Made by a program: the position numbers and the translations under genes. 44,066 bases of DNA from Verrucomicrobiota bacterium (GTDB lineage Bacteria; Verrucomicrobiota; Verrucomicrobiia; Verrucomicrobiales; Verrucomicrobiaceae). The notes under the pieces are model-generated. The model saw only the letters and a list, made by a program, of their open reading frames with translations. It had not been told where the DNA came from and made no database searches. Of the stretch, positions 1 through 7,439 are shown one piece after another. Where the stretch lies: the NCBI GenBank assembly GCA_026397715.1, contig JAPLUN010000031.1:1-44066 (forward strand), written 5' to 3'. The first letter of the stretch is position 1; each line of letters starts with the position of its first letter.

Positions 1-225
1 GGCCTTGTCGGCTTCAGGTTTTTGGGATGACGCGGCTTCCTCTGAAAATTTCTGTGCGCGGGGAGCCTCCAGCCGGTCCACCAGCGTGCCGGCACCAGTT
101 GCGCTGGGGAATTCCTGGGCGCGCAGGCTGCATGGCAACGTGCAAAGAGCTAGGGCAAGCAGCATGAACTGCGTGAATGAGCGTGATGGCATAAGATGAG
201 TGGCCGTGCGGTCAGCGGAGCGCAT
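1..225 (-). CDS. Secreted or outer-membrane protein, N-terminal part only; probable TpsB partner
   Basis: The first 75 codons of a gene that runs off the left edge of the window. The predicted protein opens MRSADRTATHLMPSRSF, then has a hydrophobic run (FMLLALALCTLPCSL) ending in RAQ, a typical signal peptide, followed by a Pro/Ala/Glu-rich stretch. The start at 225 is chosen because a perfect AGGAGG lies 9 bases upstream and the gene overlaps the end of the haemagglutinin gene by 14 bases, which suggests translational coupling; an in-frame ATG at 192 is the alternative. Genes directly after TpsA exoproteins commonly encode the ShlB/FhaC-type outer-membrane transporter with POTRA domains. That is the likeliest identity here, but no transporter domain is visible in this fragment, so the function rests on context only. 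Confidence 0.6.
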   Translation of the reverse strand, partial: MRSADRTATHLMPSRSFTQFMLLALALCTLPCSLRAQEFPSATGAGTLVDRLEAPRAQKFSEEAASSQKPEADKA

Positions 226-3200
226 GATCAAGTTCCTCCTGGCTTTGAGGGGTGGTGGCGTTGTTGAGTTTAAAGATGACGAATGCTCCCGGCGGGACGC
301 CATCGAGTGCGGTGTTGATCATGCCGTCCCATGAGAGAACCAGCGCGGTGCCGTCCTCTCCCAGCGCCAGCGCAAGTCCCTGCGCTCCGGCGGGCGCGAG
401 CAGCGAGTGGAGCTGGGTCTGTACCGCAGGCGCAGCGGCAGCGCTGGCGGCATCCATGAGGGCCAGCCCATTGGATTCAGTCACGATGTAGTCGCCCAGG
501 CCACCGAGGGCGAGTGAGAGTTCGCCAAAGGCTCCTGGTGAAATGCTTGAGAGCAGGGCAGTTTCGATGGTGGCGGGCACCGGCCTGCCATTCACCTCCA
601 CGGTGGTGCTGCCAGAGCCAAATTCGAGCCGTGCCGTGCCATCGCCACCGAGTGCGCGGACAAGTGTGCTGAATGATTCAGGGTTCGACACCTGATTGAG
701 AAATTGCTGCACGTTGAGCGCGGGCAGGGGATCGCCCAAGGTGATGGACTGCGCACCCGCCTGCACGGTGAGAGGCACTTCTCCATTGCCAATCGCGCCG
801 ATGGCGAGTTCGCTCTGCGCCAGCAGACTCATGCTTGCGTTCAGTTGCGCTACGGAGGCCGTGCTGGGAGCGCCTGTGCCCGGTGCGATGGCGAAAAGTC
901 CACCCCCGTTTTGCAGACGGATCGTGCCATCACCACCCAGGTTCATGTTCAGCTCGCGTTCAGCGGTGGCGGAGGTGCTGGAATTCATCTGCGACTGCAT
1001 CCCCAGACTGGCCGGACCACCGCCCCCTATGGAGCCACTGCCGGTGCCGAAAGTCTGACCCAAAAAGGCTGAGGTGGAGGCCGTGCCGGCAATGCCTGCG
1101 CCACCCGCTAGAGCCCCAGCAATGCCCTGCGCGCCGATTCCACCTGCTGCGCCTGCGATGGAGGTGGAATTGAAATTGTTGGTCTGCGAAAAGCCGTTGG
1201 AGGTTGAACCACCCGGTGGATTGAAGTTTTGCAGGAAGACATTCGTCACCGGAGTGATTACGGCACTGGTGGAAAAGCCCGTGGTGGTGATGGTGCCGAA
1301 GCCCGGCTTGGTGAGCGGTGAAGTCACCACCTTGGTGCCGTCCACAAAGAGCTGATTGTTACCGCCACCACCGCTGAGATTTTGCGTGAACGTGTAGAAA
1401 CTGGTGACCGTGTTGTCATTCCCGGCACCGAGATTGAGGCCGATGGTGTTCACGCCAGTGAAGGCATAGCTGCGCGTGCCGACGGAGATCAGTGACTCAC
1501 CGATGGTGTAGCCCTGCCCGGCTTGGAGGTTGCTGTCATTGACGATCAGCACCGCGAGGGGATTTCCAACGCCGTTCACCCTGCCTTTGATGGTGGCCTG
1601 ATTGGCAAAGACAAACTGGTTGGCTCCCGTGCTGCTGCCGGTGAGATTTTCGATGGAGCTGAAATTCAGCGTCCCCAGCGCGCCGGCGTTGTTGGCAGTG
1701 ATCTGAAACACATTGCCACCGGCGGCACCCACGAGGGTGTCCGCATGACTCGCCGAGCCGATGACGTTTTCAATGCTGGTAAAGCTGGAGGCGCTGATGC
1801 TGACCGGCCCGGTGGCGGAGGCAAAAGTGACGGTGTCATTGCCTGCGCGCCCAGTGACTGACACGGTGTCTGCAGTCAGATGGGAAAGATCGATCAAGCC
1901 ATTGAAGGTGGCGGAAAAACTTTGCGCTGTGATCTGCGGCTCACCCACCAGCCTGTCACCCGTGAGATTCACAGCACCAAGTGCTGCCGACTGCCCGACG
2001 GCGCACTGCAAAGTGATGTCCCCGAGGAGTCCGCCATTCAGCGTCAGATCATGGCCTGTACTGCCGCCATTCCTGATGGCTCCGCTCACAGTGATGGAGG
2101 CTCCATTCAGCACAGAGCCTCCTCCTGTGGTGTCCAGTGCGGCATTGGCTCCGAGGGAGATGGGACTGCTGATGATGATCTCCCCGCCTGCTGTGGTAAT
2201 GCCTGCACATAAAAGGGTGTTCGATCCATTCAAGCTGACAGCACCGCCGAGATCGATGATCTGCTCGCTCACGGTGATCTCGCCAAGGGTCAGAATCGTC
2301 AAAGGTGCGCGCCATGTCGAGGCGTGGACTTCGACATCTCCCGAATTGGCAGCGCCAATGGTGATGTGGCTCAAACTGGATGAGAGGGCACCGATTCCAG
2401 CGGAATTGATTTGAAGTGTGCCTGCTGCGCCGTCGCCCAGACCGATGGTGGTGCCTGCGGAGACTGAGCGGATGGCCAGCGTGCCGGTGCCACCAATCGT
2501 AGCGGCTCCCGAAATGCTGACGGTGTCGGTGGTGATGATGGTCGCGCCAATGTTGGTGATGGCGGTATCTGAGTCTAGATTCACGCCGGTGTTTTCATAG
2601 CCGGTGGGTGTGCCGCTGCCGGTGACCGCTATGGTGGCACCTGCGCTGGTGATGGCGGTGCCTGCATCCTGAAGTGAAAGGCCATGGTTGCCGCTGCCAT
2701 CGCCACCACCTGCTACGCCGAGGAGCGTGATGCTGCCCGCCGTGGGCAAAGTGGAGGTGGAGCGAATTGTGGACCCATGCAGCATGAGAATGCCGACGTT
2801 GCCATCTCCCGTGTCACCGCTGCGGCCGTTCAATGCGATGGCACCCATTCCGGTGGTTGTCAGTGTGACATTGTTCAGGATGATGCCAGCGAAGTTTCCA
2901 CCCGTGGCAGTAGGGAATTGGTTTGCATCTAGTTGCATGCGGCCATCCACCACGGAGATCGTGGCCCCGGAGTTGGCGTTGATCTCGCGCGTGGCCGTCA
3001 GGTAGATGGAGCCGGCACCCGTGTTGGAAACGTGGCTGCCATTCACTTCGATGCCGTATCCGGTCAGGGTGATCACACCGCCATGCGAGGAGAGGTCCGT
3101 ATTGATGCGGATGTGATCTGTGTTGGTGGTGATGATGCTGATGCCGCCGAAGGCGCTGAGTCCGCTGTCCGCACCGATGGTGCCAATGGAGAGACCCAGC

Positions 3201-5452
3201 GTATTCAGGATTTGAATGGAGCCAATGGTACCGATGGTCGTCACGGTCTGGACGGCGTTGTCGGTGTTGGTGAGGAAGAAGTCGTTGATGCCTGATAGCT
3301 TGAGGCCCCAGGAGGTGATGGAGCCATGGCCAAGCACGCTGCCGCCGGTTGTTTGCAGGGTGACCACACCAAAGCCGCCTGCGCTTACTACGCCGTCATT
3401 GTCCAGCAGGATGGCCGCAGTTTGAGCGCTGCTGCTTGCGCCGGTCCTGCCCGCGAGTGTGATGTTGCCGCTGTCTGAAAGGATCTGTCCGCCGATGATG
3501 ATGGCCTGGAAATCGCCCTCGAACGAAGTGGCGCCCTGATTGGCGTTGAGTGTGACATTGCCCGAGTGCGTGAGAATTTGTGAGCCTGCCAAAATCAGTA
3601 CGCTGCGTCCGGCATTGATTACTACGGAGCCGCTGCCGCTGGACTGAATCACACCCGTGCTGCCGCCCTGTGTGGTCATGATGAAATCACGATCCGCATT
3701 GATGGTCAGCGTGGTGGCGGAACTCCACTGAATGAGTCCCGCGAGCGTGATGTTCCCCGCTCCGCCGGTGGCGTTGCGGTCGGTCTGGATGATGAGGTTG
3801 CCGCAGTTGGTGTCAAGCCACGTTGAAATGTCGGAGGCTCTGAGCGTGTTCGCCTGTGCAGGATTGGTGATGGTATTACCTGCCACGCAGTTGGTGATGA
3901 GGATGTCATTGGGATCGAGCAGCAGAGTGCCCGAGATTCCCTGCGGCGCGCTGAGATCAATGCGGCCCGTCAGTGATTCAATGATCAGCGCCTGCTTGCC
4001 GGAAAGCTCTGCCTGCCCGCCATTGCCGCCGGTCACGCCACCGCGTGCCTGCAGGGTGCCGCTGAATGTGAGCTGGCCGCTGGCAAAGGCCACTGTGGTG
4101 CCGCCGGTGCCGCTGTTAATCGCATTGGCCGCAAGAATCGCTCCCTGCTGAATTTCCACCTGAGTCGAATTCGCCATGCTGGCGTCCAGGCCCTGTGCTC
4201 CGCCGCCTGCGAAAATGCTGCCGCCACCCATGGCTCCGCTGGCGCTGATGAGGGCCGCGCCGCCGAGGGTGAGTGAACTGCCGCCCAGGCGGATGACGCC
4301 GCCGTTGCCGCTGGCTGCATCGGCACGAATGGTACCGTCGATGATGGTGACGGTCGGCGCTGCATCAGTGCCTGCGTTGTCCTGCGGCCGGGCATTGATT
4401 TCTATCTGTCCGCCCGCGTTTTCGCCATCGGCTGAAACGACAATGGCTCGCCTTATGGTTACCTCTCCGCCCGTCACCGCGATGCTGCCACCGCGGCCGG
4501 TGGTACCATTGGCATCCACTCGTCCGCCGAGGGTGGCGCTGCCTTTGTTGCCGGCGTTGATTTTGATCTGCCCGCCGTTCCCTGAGGGCCCACTTGCGAC
4601 CAGCTTGCCGGTGCTCTCGATGCGGCCGCCATTGGCACTGAGGATGATGCGGCCGCCCTGCCTCGTGGCGGCGGTGGCGGCAATGCGCCCCGTGTTGCGA
4701 ATCGCCAGCGCATACACATTGCCGCCGTGGGCTTTCAACTCGGCGACGTTCGCTTCGATGAGGCCGCTGTTGGTCACCCCAGTTCCGCGCTGCGGGCCTG
4801 CCGCATTGCGCACGATCACCCGCTCATCGCCTGCGGGCATGATGAGCACATCCGTGCCTGCGGCCAGTCCCACGGTGCCGTTCGGGGCGCGGATGGCACC
4901 GGAGTTGTTGACCTGTAAACCGATCAGAAAAACATCGCCGCTGGAGGCGCGAATGGAGCCCGCATTGGTGACTTCCGCCGTACTGTTTCCCTGATACACC
5001 ATCTCGCCACCGGCCATGAACATGCGGTTGCTCAGATCCAAAGTGGAGGCCGTGAGTCCCGCCACATCCACCACGGAGCCCTGGCCAAAGATGATGCCGC
5101 TGGCATTGATGAGAAACAACTGGCCATTGGAGGTGAGCGTGCCATTTAAAAGCGAAGGCCCGCCATCAAGAACGCGGTTCAGCGTGGCTGAATTCGCATC
5201 TGGCACGATGAAGTTCGTGTGCTCGCCGCTGGCGATGTTAAAGGTACTCCAGTCAATGACCGCACGATCCGACTGCTGATGGATGGTGGTCAGTCCGGGG
5301 AAGGTGCTTTGAATTTGGGCCTCTCCCAGCACCACCACGCCACCGGTCGGATTAGCGGAAATTTGAACCACTGATCCTTGCAGCAAAATCCATAATGCCG
5401 CACCCCAAACGAGGGCGCGAACAGTCCTCACAGATGGACATCCCAAAGACAT
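212..5452 (-). CDS. Filamentous haemagglutinin-type exoprotein (TpsA of a two-partner secretion system)
   Basis: A 1746-residue secreted protein. A signal peptide (residues 1-33, ending QISA) precedes a haemagglutination-activity/TPS domain at about 34-280. That domain includes NRVLDG at 92-97 and NASGIIFG at 116-123, the equivalent of the NPNG(I/L) motif of TPS domains, followed by repeated 'N.G.I.A..G' strands of a beta-helix. The centre is a long Gly/Thr/Ser/Asn-rich beta-helix containing LLLDPNDI, a motif common in this family. The last 250 residues hold five copies of an exactly 48-residue repeat. In this family the TPS domain directs export through a TpsB barrel; the cargo is usually an adhesin or toxin, and no known toxin domain is visible at the C-terminus. 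It starts 6 bases after the fecR-like gene stop with no clear ribosome site, so it is probably translationally coupled. Adhesin or surface-layer role is inferred. Confidence 0.88.
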   Translation of the reverse strand: MSLGCPSVRTVRALVWGAALWILLQGSVVQISANPTGGVVVLGEAQIQSTFPGLTTIHQQSDRAVIDWSTFNIASGEHTNFIVPDANSATLNRVLDGGPSLLNGTLTSNGQLFLINASGIIFGQGSVVDVAGLTASTLDLSNRMFMAGGEMVYQGNSTAEVTNAGSIRASSGDVFLIGLQVNNSGAIRAPNGTVGLAAGTDVLIMPAGDERVIVRNAAGPQRGTGVTNSGLIEANVAELKAHGGNVYALAIRNTGRIAATAATRQGGRIILSANGGRIESTGKLVASGPSGNGGQIKINAGNKGSATLGGRVDANGTTGRGGSIAVTGGEVTIRRAIVVSADGENAGGQIEINARPQDNAGTDAAPTVTIIDGTIRADAASGNGGVIRLGGSSLTLGGAALISASGAMGGGSIFAGGGAQGLDASMANSTQVEIQQGAILAANAINSGTGGTTVAFASGQLTFSGTLQARGGVTGGNGGQAELSGKQALIIESLTGRIDLSAPQGISGTLLLDPNDILITNCVAGNTITNPAQANTLRASDISTWLDTNCGNLIIQTDRNATGGAGNITLAGLIQWSSATTLTINADRDFIMTTQGGSTGVIQSSGSGSVVINAGRSVLILAGSQILTHSGNVTLNANQGATSFEGDFQAIIIGGQILSDSGNITLAGRTGASSSAQTAAILLDNDGVVSAGGFGVVTLQTTGGSVLGHGSITSWGLKLSGINDFFLTNTDNAVQTVTTIGTIGSIQILNTLGLSIGTIGADSGLSAFGGISIITTNTDHIRINTDLSSHGGVITLTGYGIEVNGSHVSNTGAGSIYLTATREINANSGATISVVDGRMQLDANQFPTATGGNFAGIILNNVTLTTTGMGAIALNGRSGDTGDGNVGILMLHGSTIRSTSTLPTAGSITLLGVAGGGDGSGNHGLSLQDAGTAITSAGATIAVTGSGTPTGYENTGVNLDSDTAITNIGATIITTDTVSISGAATIGGTGTLAIRSVSAGTTIGLGDGAAGTLQINSAGIGALSSSLSHITIGAANSGDVEVHASTWRAPLTILTLGEITVSEQIIDLGGAVSLNGSNTLLCAGITTAGGEIIISSPISLGANAALDTTGGGSVLNGASITVSGAIRNGGSTGHDLTLNGGLLGDITLQCAVGQSAALGAVNLTGDRLVGEPQITAQSFSATFNGLIDLSHLTADTVSVTGRAGNDTVTFASATGPVSISASSFTSIENVIGSASHADTLVGAAGGNVFQITANNAGALGTLNFSSIENLTGSSTGANQFVFANQATIKGRVNGVGNPLAVLIVNDSNLQAGQGYTIGESLISVGTRSYAFTGVNTIGLNLGAGNDNTVTSFYTFTQNLSGGGGNNQLFVDGTKVVTSPLTKPGFGTITTTGFSTSAVITPVTNVFLQNFNPPGGSTSNGFSQTNNFNSTSIAGAAGGIGAQGIAGALAGGAGIAGTASTSAFLGQTFGTGSGSIGGGGPASLGMQSQMNSSTSATAERELNMNLGGDGTIRLQNGGGLFAIAPGTGAPSTASVAQLNASMSLLAQSELAIGAIGNGEVPLTVQAGAQSITLGDPLPALNVQQFLNQVSNPESFSTLVRALGGDGTARLEFGSGSTTVEVNGRPVPATIETALLSSISPGAFGELSLALGGLGDYIVTESNGLALMDAASAAAAPAVQTQLHSLLAPAGAQGLALALGEDGTALVLSWDGMINTALDGVPPGAFVIFKLNNATTPQSQEELDHALR
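233..952 (-). repeat. Five 48-residue protein repeats at the TpsA C-terminus
   Basis: In-frame repeat region with a unit of 144 bases. Copies begin near residues 1501, 1549, 1597, 1645 and 1693, with the core pattern L-x-x-x-L-G-G-D-G-T-x-x-L/V (LNMNLGGDGTIRL, LVRALGGDGTARL, LALALGEDGTALV; the second and fourth copies are degenerate). Between cores is a short beta segment and then a Ser/Ala/Leu-rich helix-like segment. The spacing is exactly 48 residues in all four intervals. Confidence 0.8.
235..240 (-). promoter_or_regulatory. Ribosome binding site AGGAGG for the gene starting at 225
   Basis: A perfect AGGAGG on the minus strand, 9 bases before the ATG at 225 and inside the last codons of the haemagglutinin gene. 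It decides the start of the downstream gene in favour of 225 over 192, which has no such site. Confidence 0.7.
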
Positions 5453-5458
5453 TCAGTG

Positions 5459-6406
5459 TTATTGCTGAGGCTTGGAAGTGGTGGCGGCGGTTTGCAGCGG
5501 GACGATGACGACTTCGCCATCCTTTGTCTGCACATAGCCTTTGCCGTTCTCGACAGAGACGGAGTAAAAGGCTCCCTTTGCCACAGCGACGCCACTGGGC
5601 GTCTTGATCTTGAAATCCATTTTGCCGGAAGTCTCAGGCTTCACCAGCGCACCGATGGTCCCGTTCTTCAGGTCCAGCAGCACCTTGGGCGCTTCCTTGG
5701 ACTCGACGATCTCCGCCACCACCGCCTCGGAATCCGGGCCGAGGCGAATCGCGGAAGTCGTCGTCATGGTCACCGTGGCGTTTGAATCCGCACCGGTTTT
5801 GAGTGTGCTGCCCACGGTCACGATGTCACCTTCCTTCAGTGCGTGCTCGGCCTGACCTGGAGGAGTCTCGGTCACCTTGCCTTTGACGATCGTCACTTTG
5901 CCGCTCTGCGGCACCTGCTTCTTCACATCGTTCGGGGTGACGTCCACTTTGCCATGCTCCACTTTGACGAAGCCTTTGCCATCTTCCACAGCCACCGCAA
6001 ACATCGTGCCGCGAGCAGCCGCGATGCCGCTGGGGGTCTTCACTTTGAAGTCCATGGTTGATTGAGCCTGCGGCTGGATGAGCGCGCCGAGGCTGCCCGA
6101 CTTGAGATCCACCAGCACCTTCGGCGCGGTGTCGGAATCGACGAGTTCCATGAAGACCGCCTGCGAATTTTCCGCGATGCGGATGGCCGACTGCTTGGTG
6201 GTCTTGATCACCGCGCGTGAAGCAGGACCGGTTTTCACCGTGGAGCCTACCGGTACCGCATCGCCCACCTTCAACGGAGTTTCCGCATTTCCCCCCATCG
6301 GGATGAGTGTCACCTTTCCAACAGCCACCGAGACAGTGCCATTAGATTCCGCAGCCATGCCATGCCCGGCTAGAGCAAAGGCCACCATGGCTATGAGGAG
6401 TTTCAT
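5459..6406 (-). CDS. Secreted protein with two tandem FecR-like domains
   Basis: A 315-residue protein with a clean signal peptide (MKLLIAMVAFALAGHGMAA). An ATG 24 bases upstream at 6430 would add eight residues; neither start has a clear ribosome site, and the signal peptide favours 6406. The mature part is an internal duplication of about 140 residues. Both halves share VGST.KTG, SAIR, APKVL.DLK.G, MDFK.KTPSG and a final VE.GKG.V segment, the FecR-type beta domain. Unlike FecR itself, there is no cytoplasmic anti-sigma part, no membrane helix and no sigma-factor gene next door. It sits 6 bases upstream of the haemagglutinin gene, and FecR-domain proteins are often neighbours of such exoproteins. 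A periplasmic or surface scaffold for the exoprotein is an inference. Confidence 0.8.
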   Translation of the reverse strand: MKLLIAMVAFALAGHGMAAESNGTVSVAVGKVTLIPMGGNAETPLKVGDAVPVGSTVKTGPASRAVIKTTKQSAIRIAENSQAVFMELVDSDTAPKVLVDLKSGSLGALIQPQAQSTMDFKVKTPSGIAAARGTMFAVAVEDGKGFVKVEHGKVDVTPNDVKKQVPQSGKVTIVKGKVTETPPGQAEHALKEGDIVTVGSTLKTGADSNATVTMTTTSAIRLGPDSEAVVAEIVESKEAPKVLLDLKNGTIGALVKPETSGKMDFKIKTPSGVAVAKGAFYSVSVENGKGYVQTKDGEVVIVPLQTAATTSKPQQ

Positions 6407-6511
6407 GATATTAAATGTGTCGCACTTCATATGTTCGTCAAAAAAATTTATGAACCAAGATCAATGATGCGTCGCTATTTTGCGTCATTATCAAGATTTA
6501 CTATAACATCC

Positions 6512-6517
6512 ATTATA
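6512..6517 (-). promoter_or_regulatory. Possible -10 box (TATAAT) for the secretion cassette
   Basis: A perfect TATAAT on the minus strand in the AT-rich gap upstream of the fecR-like gene, about 105 bases before the start at 6406. No good -35 box is seen at 16-18 bases, so this is only a candidate. Confidence 0.28.
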
Positions 6518-6548
6518 GGATATGCGCTTGTAAGAGCTTCGTAAACTA

Positions 6549-6568
6549 AGCGAGAAATTTAGCTCGCT
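6549..6568 (-). terminator. Possible hairpin terminator of the SRAP gene
   Basis: AGCGAG and CTCGCT form a perfect 6-bp stem around an 8-base AT-rich loop, touching the SRAP stop codon. On the minus strand it is followed by a weak T-rich stretch (TTAGTTT). A weak or partial terminator is possible. Confidence 0.35.
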
Positions 6569-7368
6569 CAAGGCTCGAAGAGGAGCATTTGCGAACCGGA
6601 ATCCACTTCCACTTTGACCGGTTCATCTCCTGCCTGAGGCACGGGCGGCGATATCGGGCGCAGGGCTTCTGCGCTTTTGTTGCGGGCTAGATTGGCGGTG
6701 GTGGAGACTCGGTAGGCTTCCAGAAGTTTGCTCTCATAGGGGCGAAAAAGGGCGCGCAAGTCTTCGGTCTGGATGCTTGGCTGCATCCATGCAAGGGCTG
6801 CTTCGCCCTCAAGAATGAGAGGACTACGGTCATGGAACTTGGCCATGTAACGCCCCGGTGCCGTTGTGACGACACTCATGGAGGTGATGACGGCTCCGCT
6901 TTCGAAATCGTCCGGGCTGCGGCTTTCCCACACATCCCAGATGCCTGCCAGCAAGACGGGTTCATCGTCCGTGCGATGGATGAAGTAGGGAGTGGTGCGG
7001 TCTGGCCATTCGTGCCAGCCCTGCACGGGGATGAGGCAGCGCTGACCCAGGATGGGGCCGCGGTAGGAGGCCAGGTCAAAGATGCTCTCACACCGCGCAT
7101 TGAACGTGAGCCCGAACTTCTTCGCGACCTCCTTCTTGCTGCCCTTGGCCCACGAAGGCACAAGGCCGAAGCGCATGCGCTCGATGCCGATCTCATCAGC
7201 CTGCATGGTCAGCACGTCGGCGTAATCCGTGGGGCAGATGTTGTGGATTACCGGCACCTCGACTTTCCTGTCCTCGTCCTTTTTCTTGGGTCGCCGTTCA
7301 ATGCGCAGCTTCTTCCCCGCGAGGGAAAGCGCGGGAAGGCTCGCGAACTGGTTCAGACGACCACACAT
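6568..7368 (-). CDS. SRAP-family abasic-site processing protein (YedK/HMCES type)
   Basis: A 266-residue protein of the SOS-response-associated peptidase family, which crosslinks to abasic sites in single-stranded DNA through Cys2. The start is set at 7368 because it puts MCGRLNQF at the N-terminus, exposing the catalytic cysteine after Met removal; an ATG at 7386 would bury it. Other active-site landmarks are present: Asn90 in NARCES, Glu120 in GWHEW and His179 in FHDRSPLIL. Length is slightly above the roughly 220 residues of E. coli YedK, because of an N-terminal Lys/Arg-rich loop and a C-terminal tail. The tail ends QMLLFEP, which resembles a bacterial sliding-clamp-binding peptide. It is probably transcribed alone, acting in DNA damage tolerance. 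Confidence 0.93.
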   Translation of the reverse strand: MCGRLNQFASLPALSLAGKKLRIERRPKKKDEDRKVEVPVIHNICPTDYADVLTMQADEIGIERMRFGLVPSWAKGSKKEVAKKFGLTFNARCESIFDLASYRGPILGQRCLIPVQGWHEWPDRTTPYFIHRTDDEPVLLAGIWDVWESRSPDDFESGAVITSMSVVTTAPGRYMAKFHDRSPLILEGEAALAWMQPSIQTEDLRALFRPYESKLLEAYRVSTTANLARNKSAEALRPISPPVPQAGDEPVKVEVDSGSQMLLFEP

Positions 7369-7439
7369 GGGGGCAGCAAAGCGCACTCATGTGCAGAGGC
7401 AAATCAGAACTCGTGCACAGAAATTCAGGAGATGCGGCG

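Noticed and set aside
233..952. Repeats in the haemagglutinin gene as a CRISPR-like array
   Set aside because: They are in-frame protein repeats with 144-base units and low base identity, without spacers; no cas genes in the window.
4176..4994. Long plus-strand frame opposite the haemagglutinin gene
   Set aside because: Low-complexity Pro/Ala/Met-rich text, a mirror of the Gly/Thr/Asn-rich beta-helix; no domain.
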